Assembly (NCBI GenBank): GCA_900544295.1 | Contig: UQUO01000007.1 | Coordinates: forward strand, 24,583 to 88,582 | Direction: 5' to 3' | Source of the DNA: an uncultured Eubacteriales bacterium | Lineage (GTDB): Bacteria > Bacillota > Clostridia > Oscillospirales > Oscillospiraceae | DNA: 64,000 nt | Shown here: positions 6,989 to 15,649 of the stretch, one piece after another | How positions within the stretch are numbered: position 1 is the stretch's first letter | How the letters are laid out: every line of letters begins with the position of its first letter | The notes under the pieces: generated by a model | The model's database searches: none | What the model was told of the DNA's origin: nothing | The model's input: the letters and a program-made list of their open reading frames with translations, nothing else | Program-made: the position numbers and the translations under genes

Positions 6989-8787
6989 GGGAAAGCGGTT
7001 GGAATACTGTCAAGCTGAAAGACATTTGTGATTTTATTGGGGGCGGAACTCCTAGCAAGCAAGTAGAAAATTTCTGGTGTGGAAATATACCTTGGATTTC
7101 GTCATCGGACCTAATAGAAAGCTCCATATGGGAAATTAATATCACTCGCCATATAACAGCAGAAGCAGTTGCTAAGTCGGCGACTCATATTTGCCCTAGA
7201 AACACTGTACTGGTGGTCTCTCGTGTTGGGGTTGGGAAGGTCGCCATAGCTCCTTTTGAAGTTTGCACAAGCCAAGATTTCACAAACTTGGTAAGTAAAA
7301 AACATGATGCGCGTTTTCTTGCCTATTGTATTCAGAACAAAATGAAAATAATGGCAGAAAAAACTCAAGGTACATCTATTAAAGGCGTAACAGTAGAAAA
7401 TATCGCGCAAATGGAAATAGAGCTGCCTCCGCAAGAAGAACAAACCGCTATTGCTGAGGCTCTTTCCGATATAGACAACCTGATTTCCTCCCAGCAAAAG
7501 CTGATTGAGAAAAAGAAAGCCATCAAGCAGGGGACCATGCAGGAACTGCTCACCGGCAAAAAACGACTGCCGGGGTTTTCTGGGGAGTGGTCAAAACAGC
7601 AGTTAGGTGATATTTGCAATATTGTCAATGGAGGAACACCGTCAACTTCAATAGCAGAATTTTGGAATGGAAAGATTTTGTGGTGTACGCCGACAGATAT
7701 TACAAGCTGCTCAACAAAGTATATTTACACTACCGAGAGCAAAATCACAGAAAGCGGATTGAAAGCTAGTTCAGCAACACTCCTGCCAAAAGGTGCATTG
7801 TTACTTTGCAGTCGAGCTACGATTGGCGAAGTGCGAATTGCAGGTAATACGATTTGCACTAATCAAGGCTTTAAGTCATTGGTTGTTCATCAGAACATTA
7901 GCAATGAGTGGCTATACTATATGGTGCATGTTTTGAAGTTCAATATGCTGGAAAAAGCCATTGGCTCTACTTTTTTGGAAATCTCGAAAAAAGATTTGGC
8001 TGAACTCGATATAATTGTTCCAGAGTTCACCGAACAGAAAGCAATCGCTCAAGTCCTTTCTGATATGGACAGCGAAATTGAGCTGTTGGAAAAGAAACTG
8101 GCCAAGTACCAGCAGATCAAGCAGGGCATGATGCAGGAGTTGCTCACCGGACGGATTCGGTTGGTGGATGCAGATGGCAAAGAACAGCCGAAAACTCAGA
8201 TTCTTCAGGAAAAGCAGTCTCAACCGGCACACAATCAGCATTTTGATGATGCAGTCATGATTGCAGGAATTGTGAATGCTTTCTATTCCGAGAAGTATCC
8301 TTTGGGGCGTAAAAAAGTTCAGAAACTACTCTATCTGGTTCGACGCAAGGAGCAGGCGGATATTTCTGCCTTCCATAAAAAAGCGGCCGGCCCCTACGCT
8401 GATGAAGTCCGCTATAAAGGCGGCGAGCCGATTGCTCAGAAAAACAAGTATATCCAGGTCAGAAGAAGCGAAAAGGGTAGCTGTTTTGAAAAAGGTGTGC
8501 AAATGCAACAGGCGTTGACCTATTTGCAGGACTGGGGAAAGCAGGGAGATGTGGATTGGCTGGTGTCGCAGTTCCAGTACACAAGTGTCAATGAGCTGGA
8601 GCTTTTGGCAACGGTAGATATGGCAATCTGCGACTTGCGGCGGGAAGGTAAGGAAATTTCCGTAGCCTCGATTAAAGATTTGATTCGTTCTAATAAGGAA
8701 TGGAGAGATAAACTGAAAAAGACCTATTTCCGAGATTCGGATATTCAGCAAGCAATTAAAAAGTGCGAAGATCTATTTGAAAGCTAA
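6982..8787 (+). CDS. hsdS: Type I specificity subunit with Panacea-like C-terminal domain
   Basis: A 601-residue protein. Two target-recognition domains each start with a typical GGGTPS or NGGTPS segment (about residues 14-23 and 212-222) and each ends in a helical spacer (QKLIEKKKAIKQG and KKLAKYQQIKQG). Usual HsdS proteins stop near residue 400. Here about 180 extra residues follow, beginning near DDAVMIAGIVNAFY and including LGRKKVQKLLYL and KKAAGPYADEVRY. This resembles the Panacea/DUF4065 (SocA-type) domain best known from antitoxins. The two recognition domains look unlike each other and are AT-rich, as expected for swapped modules. The fusion is seen in the frame; the Panacea assignment is by motif resemblance. 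Confidence 0.85.
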   Translation: MVRESGWNTVKLKDICDFIGGGTPSKQVENFWCGNIPWISSSDLIESSIWEINITRHITAEAVAKSATHICPRNTVLVVSRVGVGKVAIAPFEVCTSQDFTNLVSKKHDARFLAYCIQNKMKIMAEKTQGTSIKGVTVENIAQMEIELPPQEEQTAIAEALSDIDNLISSQQKLIEKKKAIKQGTMQELLTGKKRLPGFSGEWSKQQLGDICNIVNGGTPSTSIAEFWNGKILWCTPTDITSCSTKYIYTTESKITESGLKASSATLLPKGALLLCSRATIGEVRIAGNTICTNQGFKSLVVHQNISNEWLYYMVHVLKFNMLEKAIGSTFLEISKKDLAELDIIVPEFTEQKAIAQVLSDMDSEIELLEKKLAKYQQIKQGMMQELLTGRIRLVDADGKEQPKTQILQEKQSQPAHNQHFDDAVMIAGIVNAFYSEKYPLGRKKVQKLLYLVRRKEQADISAFHKKAAGPYADEVRYKGGEPIAQKNKYIQVRRSEKGSCFEKGVQMQQALTYLQDWGKQGDVDWLVSQFQYTSVNELELLATVDMAICDLRREGKEISVASIKDLIRSNKEWRDKLKKTYFRDSDIQQAIKKCEDLFES

Positions 8788-8811
8788 TATCCACGGGAGG
8801 TGACATGTTTA

Positions 8812-9978
8812 ATGCGTCTATTTCTAGATGAAGCAGGAAACACTGGTGGCATAACTGATAAGAATAAAAAACTAAATTATGGAACACAGCGCCATTTTTG
8901 TTTGGCAGCTGTTGTTACTCATGATATGCAAAGTGAACAGCTGCTTCGTCAGAAATATACAGCATTTAAGAGTCAATTTGCATCTGAGAAAGAGCTGAAA
9001 GGAAACTCCCTGTTTACAAAAGAAAATAACAATGCTCTAGAATACTTCTTGGACAATATTTTAGATGATATCCATTTTTCGATATGTTTGTATGATAAAA
9101 AATTCTACCTGGCATCGCTTTTGCTATTTGCCATTTTGGGAGAACAAGCAAGAGAACAGTTCCCAGTAGAATATTACTCGTTGGTGAGTGACCTTTCGCA
9201 AGAAAAAGATGAGCTATTTGCTACATTCTGCAAACTAACAAAGCGAGCTACAGAGACAAGTGTGCACGAACTGTTTGAATACTTAAAGAACTATTCATAT
9301 CAACATATTCCAACGTCTGGAAATGGATTAGTTTGGGCTGTTTCAGAGATTCAGAACAGAGGAATTGAAGAAACGTTTGTAAATGACTTTCTAAAGTTTG
9401 GAAGTTATTCAAATCGGAAGTTTGCTAATCTTATTAATCTTAATGCTCTCTCAGAGTTGTTGGAAGTAATTGAAATTGAGCGCAACTGTGATACCAGAAA
9501 AATTGATATTGTTCATGATAATATTTCAGGTATCGATGAAATGTTAAAACAAGAACTTAAACATTTCGATGTGGCTGTTAAGTTTGCAGATAGTCAAGCA
9601 GAGGAACTGATTCAACTGGCAGACAATGTCGCAAGCATCTTTTGTAAAATAATAAATACCATCGTACGATGCTGGAATACAAAAACGGAGTGGTCACCTG
9701 AAAATGAGTGGATATTAACGCAGTCCGCACGATTCTTGAAAAAAATAGGAACGCGAAACATAAAGTTTACTGTTCCAATCCAAAGTTGGGCATTAACCTT
9801 TTGTGTGATGGATATGTTTGATCCCCAATACCCAAAGGAAATGCGCAAGAACCTGTTTTTTAATCCAAGATACCAGTATTGGAACCAAGCAATTCTTCAA
9901 AATATTGCCGAGTTGGATTTTTCGCGACACGCAGCTTGCTTCGATGAATTATATTCAAACGAAGGAGGAGAGCTATGA
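8812..9978 (+). CDS. DUF3800 protein in the type I locus
   Basis: A 388-residue protein opening RLFLDEAGNTGG, the acidic N-terminal signature of DUF3800, which is thought to have an RNase H-like fold. A later HDNISGIDEMLKQ and FADSQAEELIQLADNVAS segment matches the C-terminal part of the family, where further acidic residues lie. DUF3800 proteins are frequent in defence islands and are suspected nucleases. ATG 8812 follows GGGAGGTG with better spacing than the GTG at 8800. The gene lies between hsdS and hsdR and its stop overlaps hsdR, so it is part of the same transcript. It is distinctly AT-rich compared with hsdM and hsdR, suggesting a later insertion. Confidence 0.8.
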   Translation: MRLFLDEAGNTGGITDKNKKLNYGTQRHFCLAAVVTHDMQSEQLLRQKYTAFKSQFASEKELKGNSLFTKENNNALEYFLDNILDDIHFSICLYDKKFYLASLLLFAILGEQAREQFPVEYYSLVSDLSQEKDELFATFCKLTKRATETSVHELFEYLKNYSYQHIPTSGNGLVWAVSEIQNRGIEETFVNDFLKFGSYSNRKFANLINLNALSELLEVIEIERNCDTRKIDIVHDNISGIDEMLKQELKHFDVAVKFADSQAEELIQLADNVASIFCKIINTIVRCWNTKTEWSPENEWILTQSARFLKKIGTRNIKFTVPIQSWALTFCVMDMFDPQYPKEMRKNLFFNPRYQYWNQAILQNIAELDFSRHAACFDELYSNEGGEL

Positions 9979-12900
9979 GTATTGGCCAACGGGAAAAAGC
10001 CACGCAGAAGCGTGTCATAAAACTATTTGTCCAGGAACTTGGGTACACCTATCTGGGCGATTTCACCGAGAGAGAAAATTCCAATATTGAAACCGAACTG
10101 CTGACGAAATTTCTGACCCGCAAGGGTTATTCGCCGGTACTTATCAACCGCGCCCTGAAGGAACTGCAGGATGCTGCCGGAGATCAGTCGGTGAACCTCT
10201 ATGACCTGAATGAGCAGACCTATAAAAAGTTGCGCTACGGCGTCAAGGTCAGCGAGTCTGTCGGCCAACACAAAACCACCGTCCAGTTTGTGGATTGGGA
10301 GCATCCGCTGGAAAATAACTTTTACATCGCTGAGGAAGTCACCATCAAGCACAAGCGCCCGGATTTGGTGCTGTACATTAACGGTATCGCTTTTGCGGTC
10401 ATAGAGCTAAAGCGCAGCACGGTTTCCATGTCGGAGGGAATCCGCCAGAACCTGACTAATCAGCGCCCGGATATGATTATGCAGTTCTTTGCCACCATTG
10501 GGCTTGTCCTGGCCGGCAATGATTCGGAGGGGCTGCGTTACGGTACCACCGGCACACCAGAAAAGTATTATCTTTCCTGGAAAGAAGATCCCAATGCCAG
10601 AGATGAGGTTTCTGTAGCGGTGCGCGCTCAAATCGAAAAATACCCTTTGCGTCTGGACAAGAACCTGATTTCTCTGTGCCGGAAAGAGCGCCTTGTAGAG
10701 TTGTTGCATAATTTCATTGTGTTTGACAGTGGAGTAAAAAAGACCTGCCGGCCAAATCAGTTCTTTGGCAATATGGCAGCACGGGATTTTGTGCGGCGGC
10801 ATGAGGGTGGTATCATCTGGCACACCCAAGGCTCCGGAAAATCCTTGACCATGGTGTGGCTCGGTAAGTGGATTAAGGAGAATATTTCTGACAGCCGTAT
10901 CCTGATTATCACTGACCGTGATGAGCTGGATGTGCAAATCGAGCAGGTGTTTGCCGGGGTCAATGAGGGGATTGTCCGTATTCGCCGGGGAAGCGAATTG
11001 ATCCAGAAGATTAACGACACATCGCCGGTTATGATGTGCTCCCTGATTCATAAGTTCGGCAAGAAAAACAGAGGCAAGAGCGGCGAGTCCGATTATACTG
11101 GATTTATTGAGGAACTGAAACGCTCGCTGCCGGAAAACTTCTCTCCCAAAGGAGATTTCTATGTCTTTGTGGATGAATGTCACCGTACCCAGTCCGGCAA
11201 GCTCCACAAAGCGATGGAAACCATTTTGCCGAATGCCACCTTTATCGGTTTCACTGGTACTCCATTGATGAAAAAGGATAAGGAGACCAGTCTGGAGGTA
11301 TTTGGCCCTTACATTCATCGCTACAAGTTTGATGAAGCAGTGCGGGATAAAGTGGTTTTGGATCTGCGCTATGAGGCCCGAGAAGTGGAGCAGAATGTTG
11401 TCCAGCAGGATCGGATCGACGCCTGGTTTGAGGCAAAAACGCGCGGGCTGACCGGTGTGGCAAAAGCTAAGCTGAAACAGCGTTGGGGCAATCTGCAAAA
11501 AATGTTCAGTTCCAAGGCCCGATTGGGACAGATTGTAGCGGATATTGTTTTCGATATGGAGACAAAACCACGCCTGCACGATGGGCGGGGTAATGCTATG
11601 CTGGTGGCTGGCAGTATCTATCAGGCGTGCAAATTTTATGAATTGTTCCAGGAGACCGAGCTGAAGGGGAAGTGCGCTATCGTGACCTCTTACGAACCAG
11701 CGGTGGGCGATATTCGTACCGAAACTGTGGGCGATGATGGCGAGACTGAGGCTGTGGAGCAATACGAGATCTACATGAAGATGCTGGGTGGGAAAGACCC
11801 GAAGGCATTTGAAAAAGAGGTCAAGGAAAAGTTTATCAAGCAGCCGGAACAGATGAAACTTCTGATTGTGGTTGACAAGCTCCTGACAGGCTTTGATGCT
11901 CCGCCTGCCACTTATCTGTATATTGATAAGTCTATGCGAGACCATGGCTTGTTCCAAGCAATCTGCCGCGTCAATCGTCTGGATGGTGAAGATAAGGAAT
12001 TTGGGTATATTATTGACTACAAAGACCTGTTTCGATCCTTGGAAAATGCGGTTGCAGACTATACCTCCGAAGCATTTGACTGCTACGATAAGGAAGATGT
12101 CTCCGGCCTGCTGACAGATCGTTTAGACAAGGCTAAGGAACAGCTGGAGGATTCGCTGGAAGCTCTTCGTGCACTGTGCGAACCTGTGGCTCCGCCTAAA
12201 GATATGGTGGACTACTACCATTATTTCTGCGGTGCCAACACCGAAGCCTTTGACTTGGATGAATTGGAAGAGAATATGCCCAAGCGGGAACAGCTTTACA
12301 ATCTGTCAGCGACAGCTCTTCGCGCTTTTGGTGAAGTATCGGGCGAATTGCAAGAAAAGTACCACTATACTGTGGAACAGATCAAGGCGCTGGAGAGAGA
12401 AGTTACCTACTACATCAAAGTGCGTGACGATGTGCGTCTGGCCAGCGGTGACTATGTGGATTTGAAGAAATATGATCCGGACATGCGCCATTTAATCGAT
12501 ACTTATTTGTCGGCTGATCCAAGTCGTGTGTTGACCTCCTTTGGAGGAGCAACACTGGTCGAGCTATTGGTAGACAACGGGATTTCCACATTGAAGGATA
12601 TGCCTGCCTCTACACCCAAAGAGCAGGAAGCGGTTGCAGAGACTATTGAAAACAATATTGGCAAGGAAATTGTTGAGAGAACCCAAAGCAACCCCAAATA
12701 TTACGAGAAGATGTCTGCACTTCTTCATGAGTTGATTGAAAAACGCAAAAATGACGTGATCAACTATGAGGAGTATTTGCGTCAGATTGTGGAACTGGCA
12801 AGGAAGGTACATAAACCAGAAAGCGGCACAGAATATCCTCCGGAAATCCGGGAGAGTGCCGCCAAGCGAGCCTTTTATGACCATCTCAACGGGGATACGG

Positions 12901-13067
12901 TTGTGGCCAATCAGATATATGCCGCTGTCATGTCCAGCAAACAGGACAATTTCCGGGGAAGCAAAATCAAAGAGCGCAAAATCTGGCGTGCTATTCGTGC
13001 TGTCGTAAAAGATGATCAGGAAGCCGATCAGTTACTTGCATTAGTAAAGGAGCAGAGTGAATTCTAG
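9975..13067 (+). CDS. hsdR: Type I restriction endonuclease subunit
   Basis: A 1030-residue protein. The N-terminal nuclease domain contains RPDLVLYINGIAFAVIELK (about residues 128-146), the PD...ExK active site. An SF2 translocase follows, with Walker A QGSGKS near 285, DECHRTQSG near 399 and FTGTP near 427. A C-terminal helical domain would contact the methyltransferase core. HsdR pumps unmethylated DNA and cuts it far from the site. Length and all motifs are normal, so the system appears intact. The start ATGA overlaps the stop of the DUF3800 gene, and its own stop overlaps the next gene. Confidence 0.95.
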   Translation: MSIGQREKATQKRVIKLFVQELGYTYLGDFTERENSNIETELLTKFLTRKGYSPVLINRALKELQDAAGDQSVNLYDLNEQTYKKLRYGVKVSESVGQHKTTVQFVDWEHPLENNFYIAEEVTIKHKRPDLVLYINGIAFAVIELKRSTVSMSEGIRQNLTNQRPDMIMQFFATIGLVLAGNDSEGLRYGTTGTPEKYYLSWKEDPNARDEVSVAVRAQIEKYPLRLDKNLISLCRKERLVELLHNFIVFDSGVKKTCRPNQFFGNMAARDFVRRHEGGIIWHTQGSGKSLTMVWLGKWIKENISDSRILIITDRDELDVQIEQVFAGVNEGIVRIRRGSELIQKINDTSPVMMCSLIHKFGKKNRGKSGESDYTGFIEELKRSLPENFSPKGDFYVFVDECHRTQSGKLHKAMETILPNATFIGFTGTPLMKKDKETSLEVFGPYIHRYKFDEAVRDKVVLDLRYEAREVEQNVVQQDRIDAWFEAKTRGLTGVAKAKLKQRWGNLQKMFSSKARLGQIVADIVFDMETKPRLHDGRGNAMLVAGSIYQACKFYELFQETELKGKCAIVTSYEPAVGDIRTETVGDDGETEAVEQYEIYMKMLGGKDPKAFEKEVKEKFIKQPEQMKLLIVVDKLLTGFDAPPATYLYIDKSMRDHGLFQAICRVNRLDGEDKEFGYIIDYKDLFRSLENAVADYTSEAFDCYDKEDVSGLLTDRLDKAKEQLEDSLEALRALCEPVAPPKDMVDYYHYFCGANTEAFDLDELEENMPKREQLYNLSATALRAFGEVSGELQEKYHYTVEQIKALEREVTYYIKVRDDVRLASGDYVDLKKYDPDMRHLIDTYLSADPSRVLTSFGGATLVELLVDNGISTLKDMPASTPKEQEAVAETIENNIGKEIVERTQSNPKYYEKMSALLHELIEKRKNDVINYEEYLRQIVELARKVHKPESGTEYPPEIRESAAKRAFYDHLNGDTVVANQIYAAVMSSKQDNFRGSKIKERKIWRAIRAVVKDDQEADQLLALVKEQSEF

Positions 13068-13774
13068 TGGATGAACTGCAAATCGGCAACATGAGTATTG
13101 CCATTACAAAAAAGAATATCAAGAATATGTACATTCGTGTTCTGCCGCCCGATGGAAAAGTCCAAATTACTGCGCCATACTCTGCTGGGGACGATGCGAT
13201 CAGGATGTTTGCTGTATCCAGAATTTCCTGGATCAAAAAGCAGCGTGCAAACTTCGCAGCACAGGCACGACAAACGAAGCGACAGTATGTGACCGGAGAG
13301 AGCTACTATGTCTGGGGGCGTCGTTATCGTCTGGATGTGCAATACTCAAATGTTAGGAATGAGGTGTCCCTTACAGGCGGGCATCTGATTTTGCAAGTGA
13401 GGCCTGAAAGCACCCCGGAGCAGCGCGAGCGTGTTTTGAATGATTGGTATCGGAAGCAGCTAAAAAGCAAGCTGCCGGAAGTGATTCAAAAATGTGAACA
13501 GGTTGTAGGTGTCCATGCATCTGAGTGGAAGGTCAAAAACATGCGTACCAAATGGGGAACCTGCAATATAGACCGAAAAAGGATTTGGATTAACCTCCAG
13601 CTTGCAAAGAAAACTCCAGAGTGTCTCGCTTATGTCGTGACCCATGAATTGGTGCACTTGCTGGAGCGAAATCACCATGAGCAATTCCAGAAGTATATGG
13701 ACGCTTTTTTCCCGGAGTGGCGAGTAGTAAAGGAAACATTGAATCAGCAAATGCTGGATTATATGAGCGAGTAA
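13067..13774 (+). CDS. YgjP/DUF45-type metallopeptidase
   Basis: A 235-residue protein with the zinc-peptidase motif THELVHLLERNHHEQF near residues 188-203 (HExxH plus a downstream His). The N-terminal part fits the YgjP/DUF45 (M48-like) family, including KNMRTKWGTCN in the middle. Proteins of this family are often the last gene of type I restriction operons; why is not known, but processing of HsdR is a reasonable guess. GTG 13067 overlaps the hsdR stop and no clear ribosome site is seen, which suggests translational coupling. Confidence 0.85.
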   Translation: MDELQIGNMSIAITKKNIKNMYIRVLPPDGKVQITAPYSAGDDAIRMFAVSRISWIKKQRANFAAQARQTKRQYVTGESYYVWGRRYRLDVQYSNVRNEVSLTGGHLILQVRPESTPEQRERVLNDWYRKQLKSKLPEVIQKCEQVVGVHASEWKVKNMRTKWGTCNIDRKRIWINLQLAKKTPECLAYVVTHELVHLLERNHHEQFQKYMDAFFPEWRVVKETLNQQMLDYMSE

Positions 13775-13945
13775 ACTTACACATCATTTTAAGTTGGATG
13801 CCGCAGCCGTCAACATAAAGTGTTGCAAAATTTCATCGCTTCTTTGGTCTCGTGCTTAACCACATCTATTCTTAGTATGCGAAAGTTCATACCTGACAAC
13901 TAAAAAGTTAGATATTTATATCTTTTTTGTCTTGGAGGGATAAAT

Positions 13946-14191
13946 ATGGAACTTGAAGAAAAGTTTAAAGAAGCAAAAGTGCCGATGATAGTCGTACATT
14001 TTGACGAGAACTTTGAGACAACGTATACTGAAGAATATAACTTGGGGAATTTTGAATTGTCAAAATGCCAGATTGAGAGCTTTGCCAGAATTTTATTGCC
14101 TTCCATTCGTGAGTATTATAAAGATCCCAAATATGTGCATGAGTCTAATGAATGGGCAAAACAGCAAAATAAGCAATCGATAGATACTTGA
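13946..14191 (+). CDS. Small protein of unknown function
   Basis: An 81-residue protein starting MELEEKFKEAKVPMIVVHFD, with a strong ribosome site (TTGGAGGGATAAAT) before ATG 13946. It has no membrane segment or known motif that I recognise. It is AT-rich like the DUF3800 gene. It stands alone between the restriction island and the right end of element A, the usual place for element-end cargo or a small anti-phage or addiction gene. Confidence 0.55.
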   Translation: MELEEKFKEAKVPMIVVHFDENFETTYTEEYNLGNFELSKCQIESFARILLPSIREYYKDPKYVHESNEWAKQQNKQSIDT

Positions 14192-14233
14192 AGTGAATAG
14201 CAGAAAGTATTCAAGATTAGCGCGGTAATAAAT

Positions 14234-14262
14234 TTGTTGAGCGACTTTTTGTATGGTATAAT
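14234..14262 (+). promoter_or_regulatory. Orphan promoter pointing into the attachment site
   Basis: TTGTTG (14234-14239), 17 bp, TATAAT (14257-14262). No gene follows on the plus strand before the terminator hairpin in the 67-bp repeat, so a transcript of roughly 215 nt, starting near 14,269 and ending near 14,483, would be non-coding. Confidence 0.45.
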
Positions 14263-14295
14263 AATTTTTGCATAGAGTTTTGCAGCTACACTGCT

Positions 14296-14313
14296 GGCAA
14301 CACCATGGCAACA
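14296..14313. repeat. Heptamer pair, likely integrase arm site of element A
   Basis: GGCAACA at 14296-14302 and again at 14307-14313, 11 bp apart start to start, about 104 bp from the 67-bp repeat. Element B has GGCTACA pairs with the same 11-bp step. This matches the direct-repeat arm sites bound by tyrosine integrases of the Tn916 type. Function is inferred. Confidence 0.55.
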
Positions 14314-14416
14314 AAAAATCAGATAGCCTCTACTATCTGAATAATGAAAAGAATACCAATACCCTGAGCTAAATTCTATAAGCAAATCTGCTTAGAAAAC
14401 TTCTGGCAGTATCGAG

Positions 14417-14483
14417 TGGGAATAATAAATTAGCTTCTTCAAGTCCCCGAAATGCCTGAAAACACAGGCGTTTCGGGGATTTT
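14417..14483. repeat. Attachment site: right end of element A and left end of element B
   Basis: A 67-bp sequence identical to 24,772-24,838. It starts TGGGAATAATAAATTAGCTT and ends in a hairpin (CCCCGAAATGCCTG / CAGGCGTTTCGGGG) followed by TTTT, which is an intrinsic terminator. The integrase gene lies just inside. A shared copy between two elements is what tandem insertion at one site produces. Confidence 0.9.
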
Positions 14484-14495
14484 GCTGTTTTTGCT

Positions 14496-14535
14496 GGCTA
14501 CAACTTGGCTACATCGAACGGGCTTTTTGTAGCCA
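14496..14535. repeat. Left integrase arm-type repeats of element B
   Basis: GGCTACA at 14496-14502 and 14507-14513 (11-bp step), plus the inverse TGTAGCC at 14529-14535. A matching pair occurs at 24,649-24,666 near the other end. These are probable binding sites for the N-terminal arm-binding domain of the integrase. Confidence 0.65.
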
Positions 14536-14541
14536 GAGAGC

Positions 14542-15615
14542 TCATCGAGCTATGGCGTCGAGCTGTCTGGCTACTTCGGCCTGCTTGTTCGGATACAGGT
14601 GGCTGTATGTGTCCATCGTGGTCTGCACCTTCTCATGCCCGAGCCGCTCGGCAATGAGCAGGGGAGAGCAGCCCATCTCCACCAGCAGGCTCGCGTGGCT
14701 GTGCCGGATGTCATGCACGCGGATGCGCTTGACCCCGGAGACCTTGCAGCCATGCTCCATCTCGTGGTAGAGAAAATGCTTCGTGTACGGAAACAGCCTG
14801 TCGCCGCGCTGGAGGCCGTAGCACTTTTCCATGTACCCCTTCAGGCAAGCGCTCAGGACTTCCGGCATCGTGACCACCCGGTTGCTTTTTGGAGTCTTGG
14901 GCGAGGTGATAACGTCCTTGTCCCCGAGCCGCTGGTAACTCTTGCTGATGGCGATGACCGACTTTTCAAAGTCGATGTCCGCCGGAGTCAGAGCCAGCAG
15001 CTCGCCCTCTCGCATACCGGTGTAGTACAGCGTCATAAATGCGGCGTAGGAGGCGGGCCGGTCTTTCAGCGCTTCAATGAACTTCGTAAACTCGTCCCGC
15101 GTCCAGAACAGCATCTCGTCCGCCGACTTTTTGCCCATGCTCCCGGCCTTGTGGCAGGGGTTTTCCTTCAGACCGTAATACTTGACCGCGTAGTTGAAGA
15201 TGGCGGTTATCTGGTTGTTGATGACCCGGAGATAGGTCTGGGAATACGGCTCGCCCTTGTCGTCGCGGTAGCTGGTCAGCTCGTTCTGCCAGCGCCTTAT
15301 GTCGGTCGGCTTGATCTCGTCGAGCGGCACCCGGCCGAAGAAGGGCGTTATCTTGAGGTCGATCATGAACCGTTTGTTGGCCAGAGTCGAGGGCTTGAGC
15401 CGCTTCTCCATGTCCTCAAGGTAGAGCCCGATGAAGTCCTTGAACGTCATCCCGAGGTTGGCATTCGCCCGACTTATGAAGTCGCGCTCCCACTGCAGCG
15501 CCTCGCGTTTGGTTGCAAAGCCGCGCTTCTTCTTGTGTATTACCTTGCCTGTCCAGTCCCTAATGCGCACCTGAGACATCCATTTGCCTGTGTTTCCGTC
15601 TTTTGTTACTGACAT
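14542..15615 (-). CDS. int: Tyrosine recombinase/integrase of element B
   Basis: A 357-residue integrase. The N terminus is an AP2-like arm-DNA-binding domain (GKWMSQVRIRDWTGK..HKKKRGF), followed by a SAM-like core-binding domain. The catalytic domain carries YTGMREGELL (first Arg), HDIRHSHASL (HxxR) and LGHEKVQTTMDTYSH (His and the nucleophile Tyr). It inserts and excises the element at the 67-bp site by strand exchange. ATG 15615 follows AAGGAGC. It is co-directional with the repressor gene upstream, so it may be transcribed from the repressor promoter and end in the attachment-site region. All catalytic residues are present. Confidence 0.95.
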   Translation of the reverse strand: MSVTKDGNTGKWMSQVRIRDWTGKVIHKKKRGFATKREALQWERDFISRANANLGMTFKDFIGLYLEDMEKRLKPSTLANKRFMIDLKITPFFGRVPLDEIKPTDIRRWQNELTSYRDDKGEPYSQTYLRVINNQITAIFNYAVKYYGLKENPCHKAGSMGKKSADEMLFWTRDEFTKFIEALKDRPASYAAFMTLYYTGMREGELLALTPADIDFEKSVIAISKSYQRLGDKDVITSPKTPKSNRVVTMPEVLSACLKGYMEKCYGLQRGDRLFPYTKHFLYHEMEHGCKVSGVKRIRVHDIRHSHASLLVEMGCSPLLIAERLGHEKVQTTMDTYSHLYPNKQAEVARQLDAIAR

Positions 15616-15649
15616 GAATCGCTCCTTTCTCTCGAGTCTCAGTATGTGC

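Larger units (their letters stand above)
1..14483. mobile_element. Integrative element A (right part; left end outside window)
   Basis: This stretch carries element-type genes (a small helix-turn-helix or relaxosome-like protein, a RepA helicase, DUF6061, XRE, SLOG) plus a restriction cargo, and ends in the same 67-bp sequence that bounds element B. Near its right end is a heptamer pair 11 bp apart, about as far from the 67-bp repeat as in element B. Its integrase and left attachment site should lie upstream of position 1. Gene content and end structure show that it is related to element B but carries different cargo. That it is one intact element is inferred, because only part of it is visible. 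Confidence 0.7.

Noticed and set aside
14417-14483. Attachment site as the 3' end of a tRNA gene
   Set aside because: No cloverleaf or CCA end can be formed in the 67 bp; the sequence holds an intrinsic terminator instead. The original target gene is outside the window.
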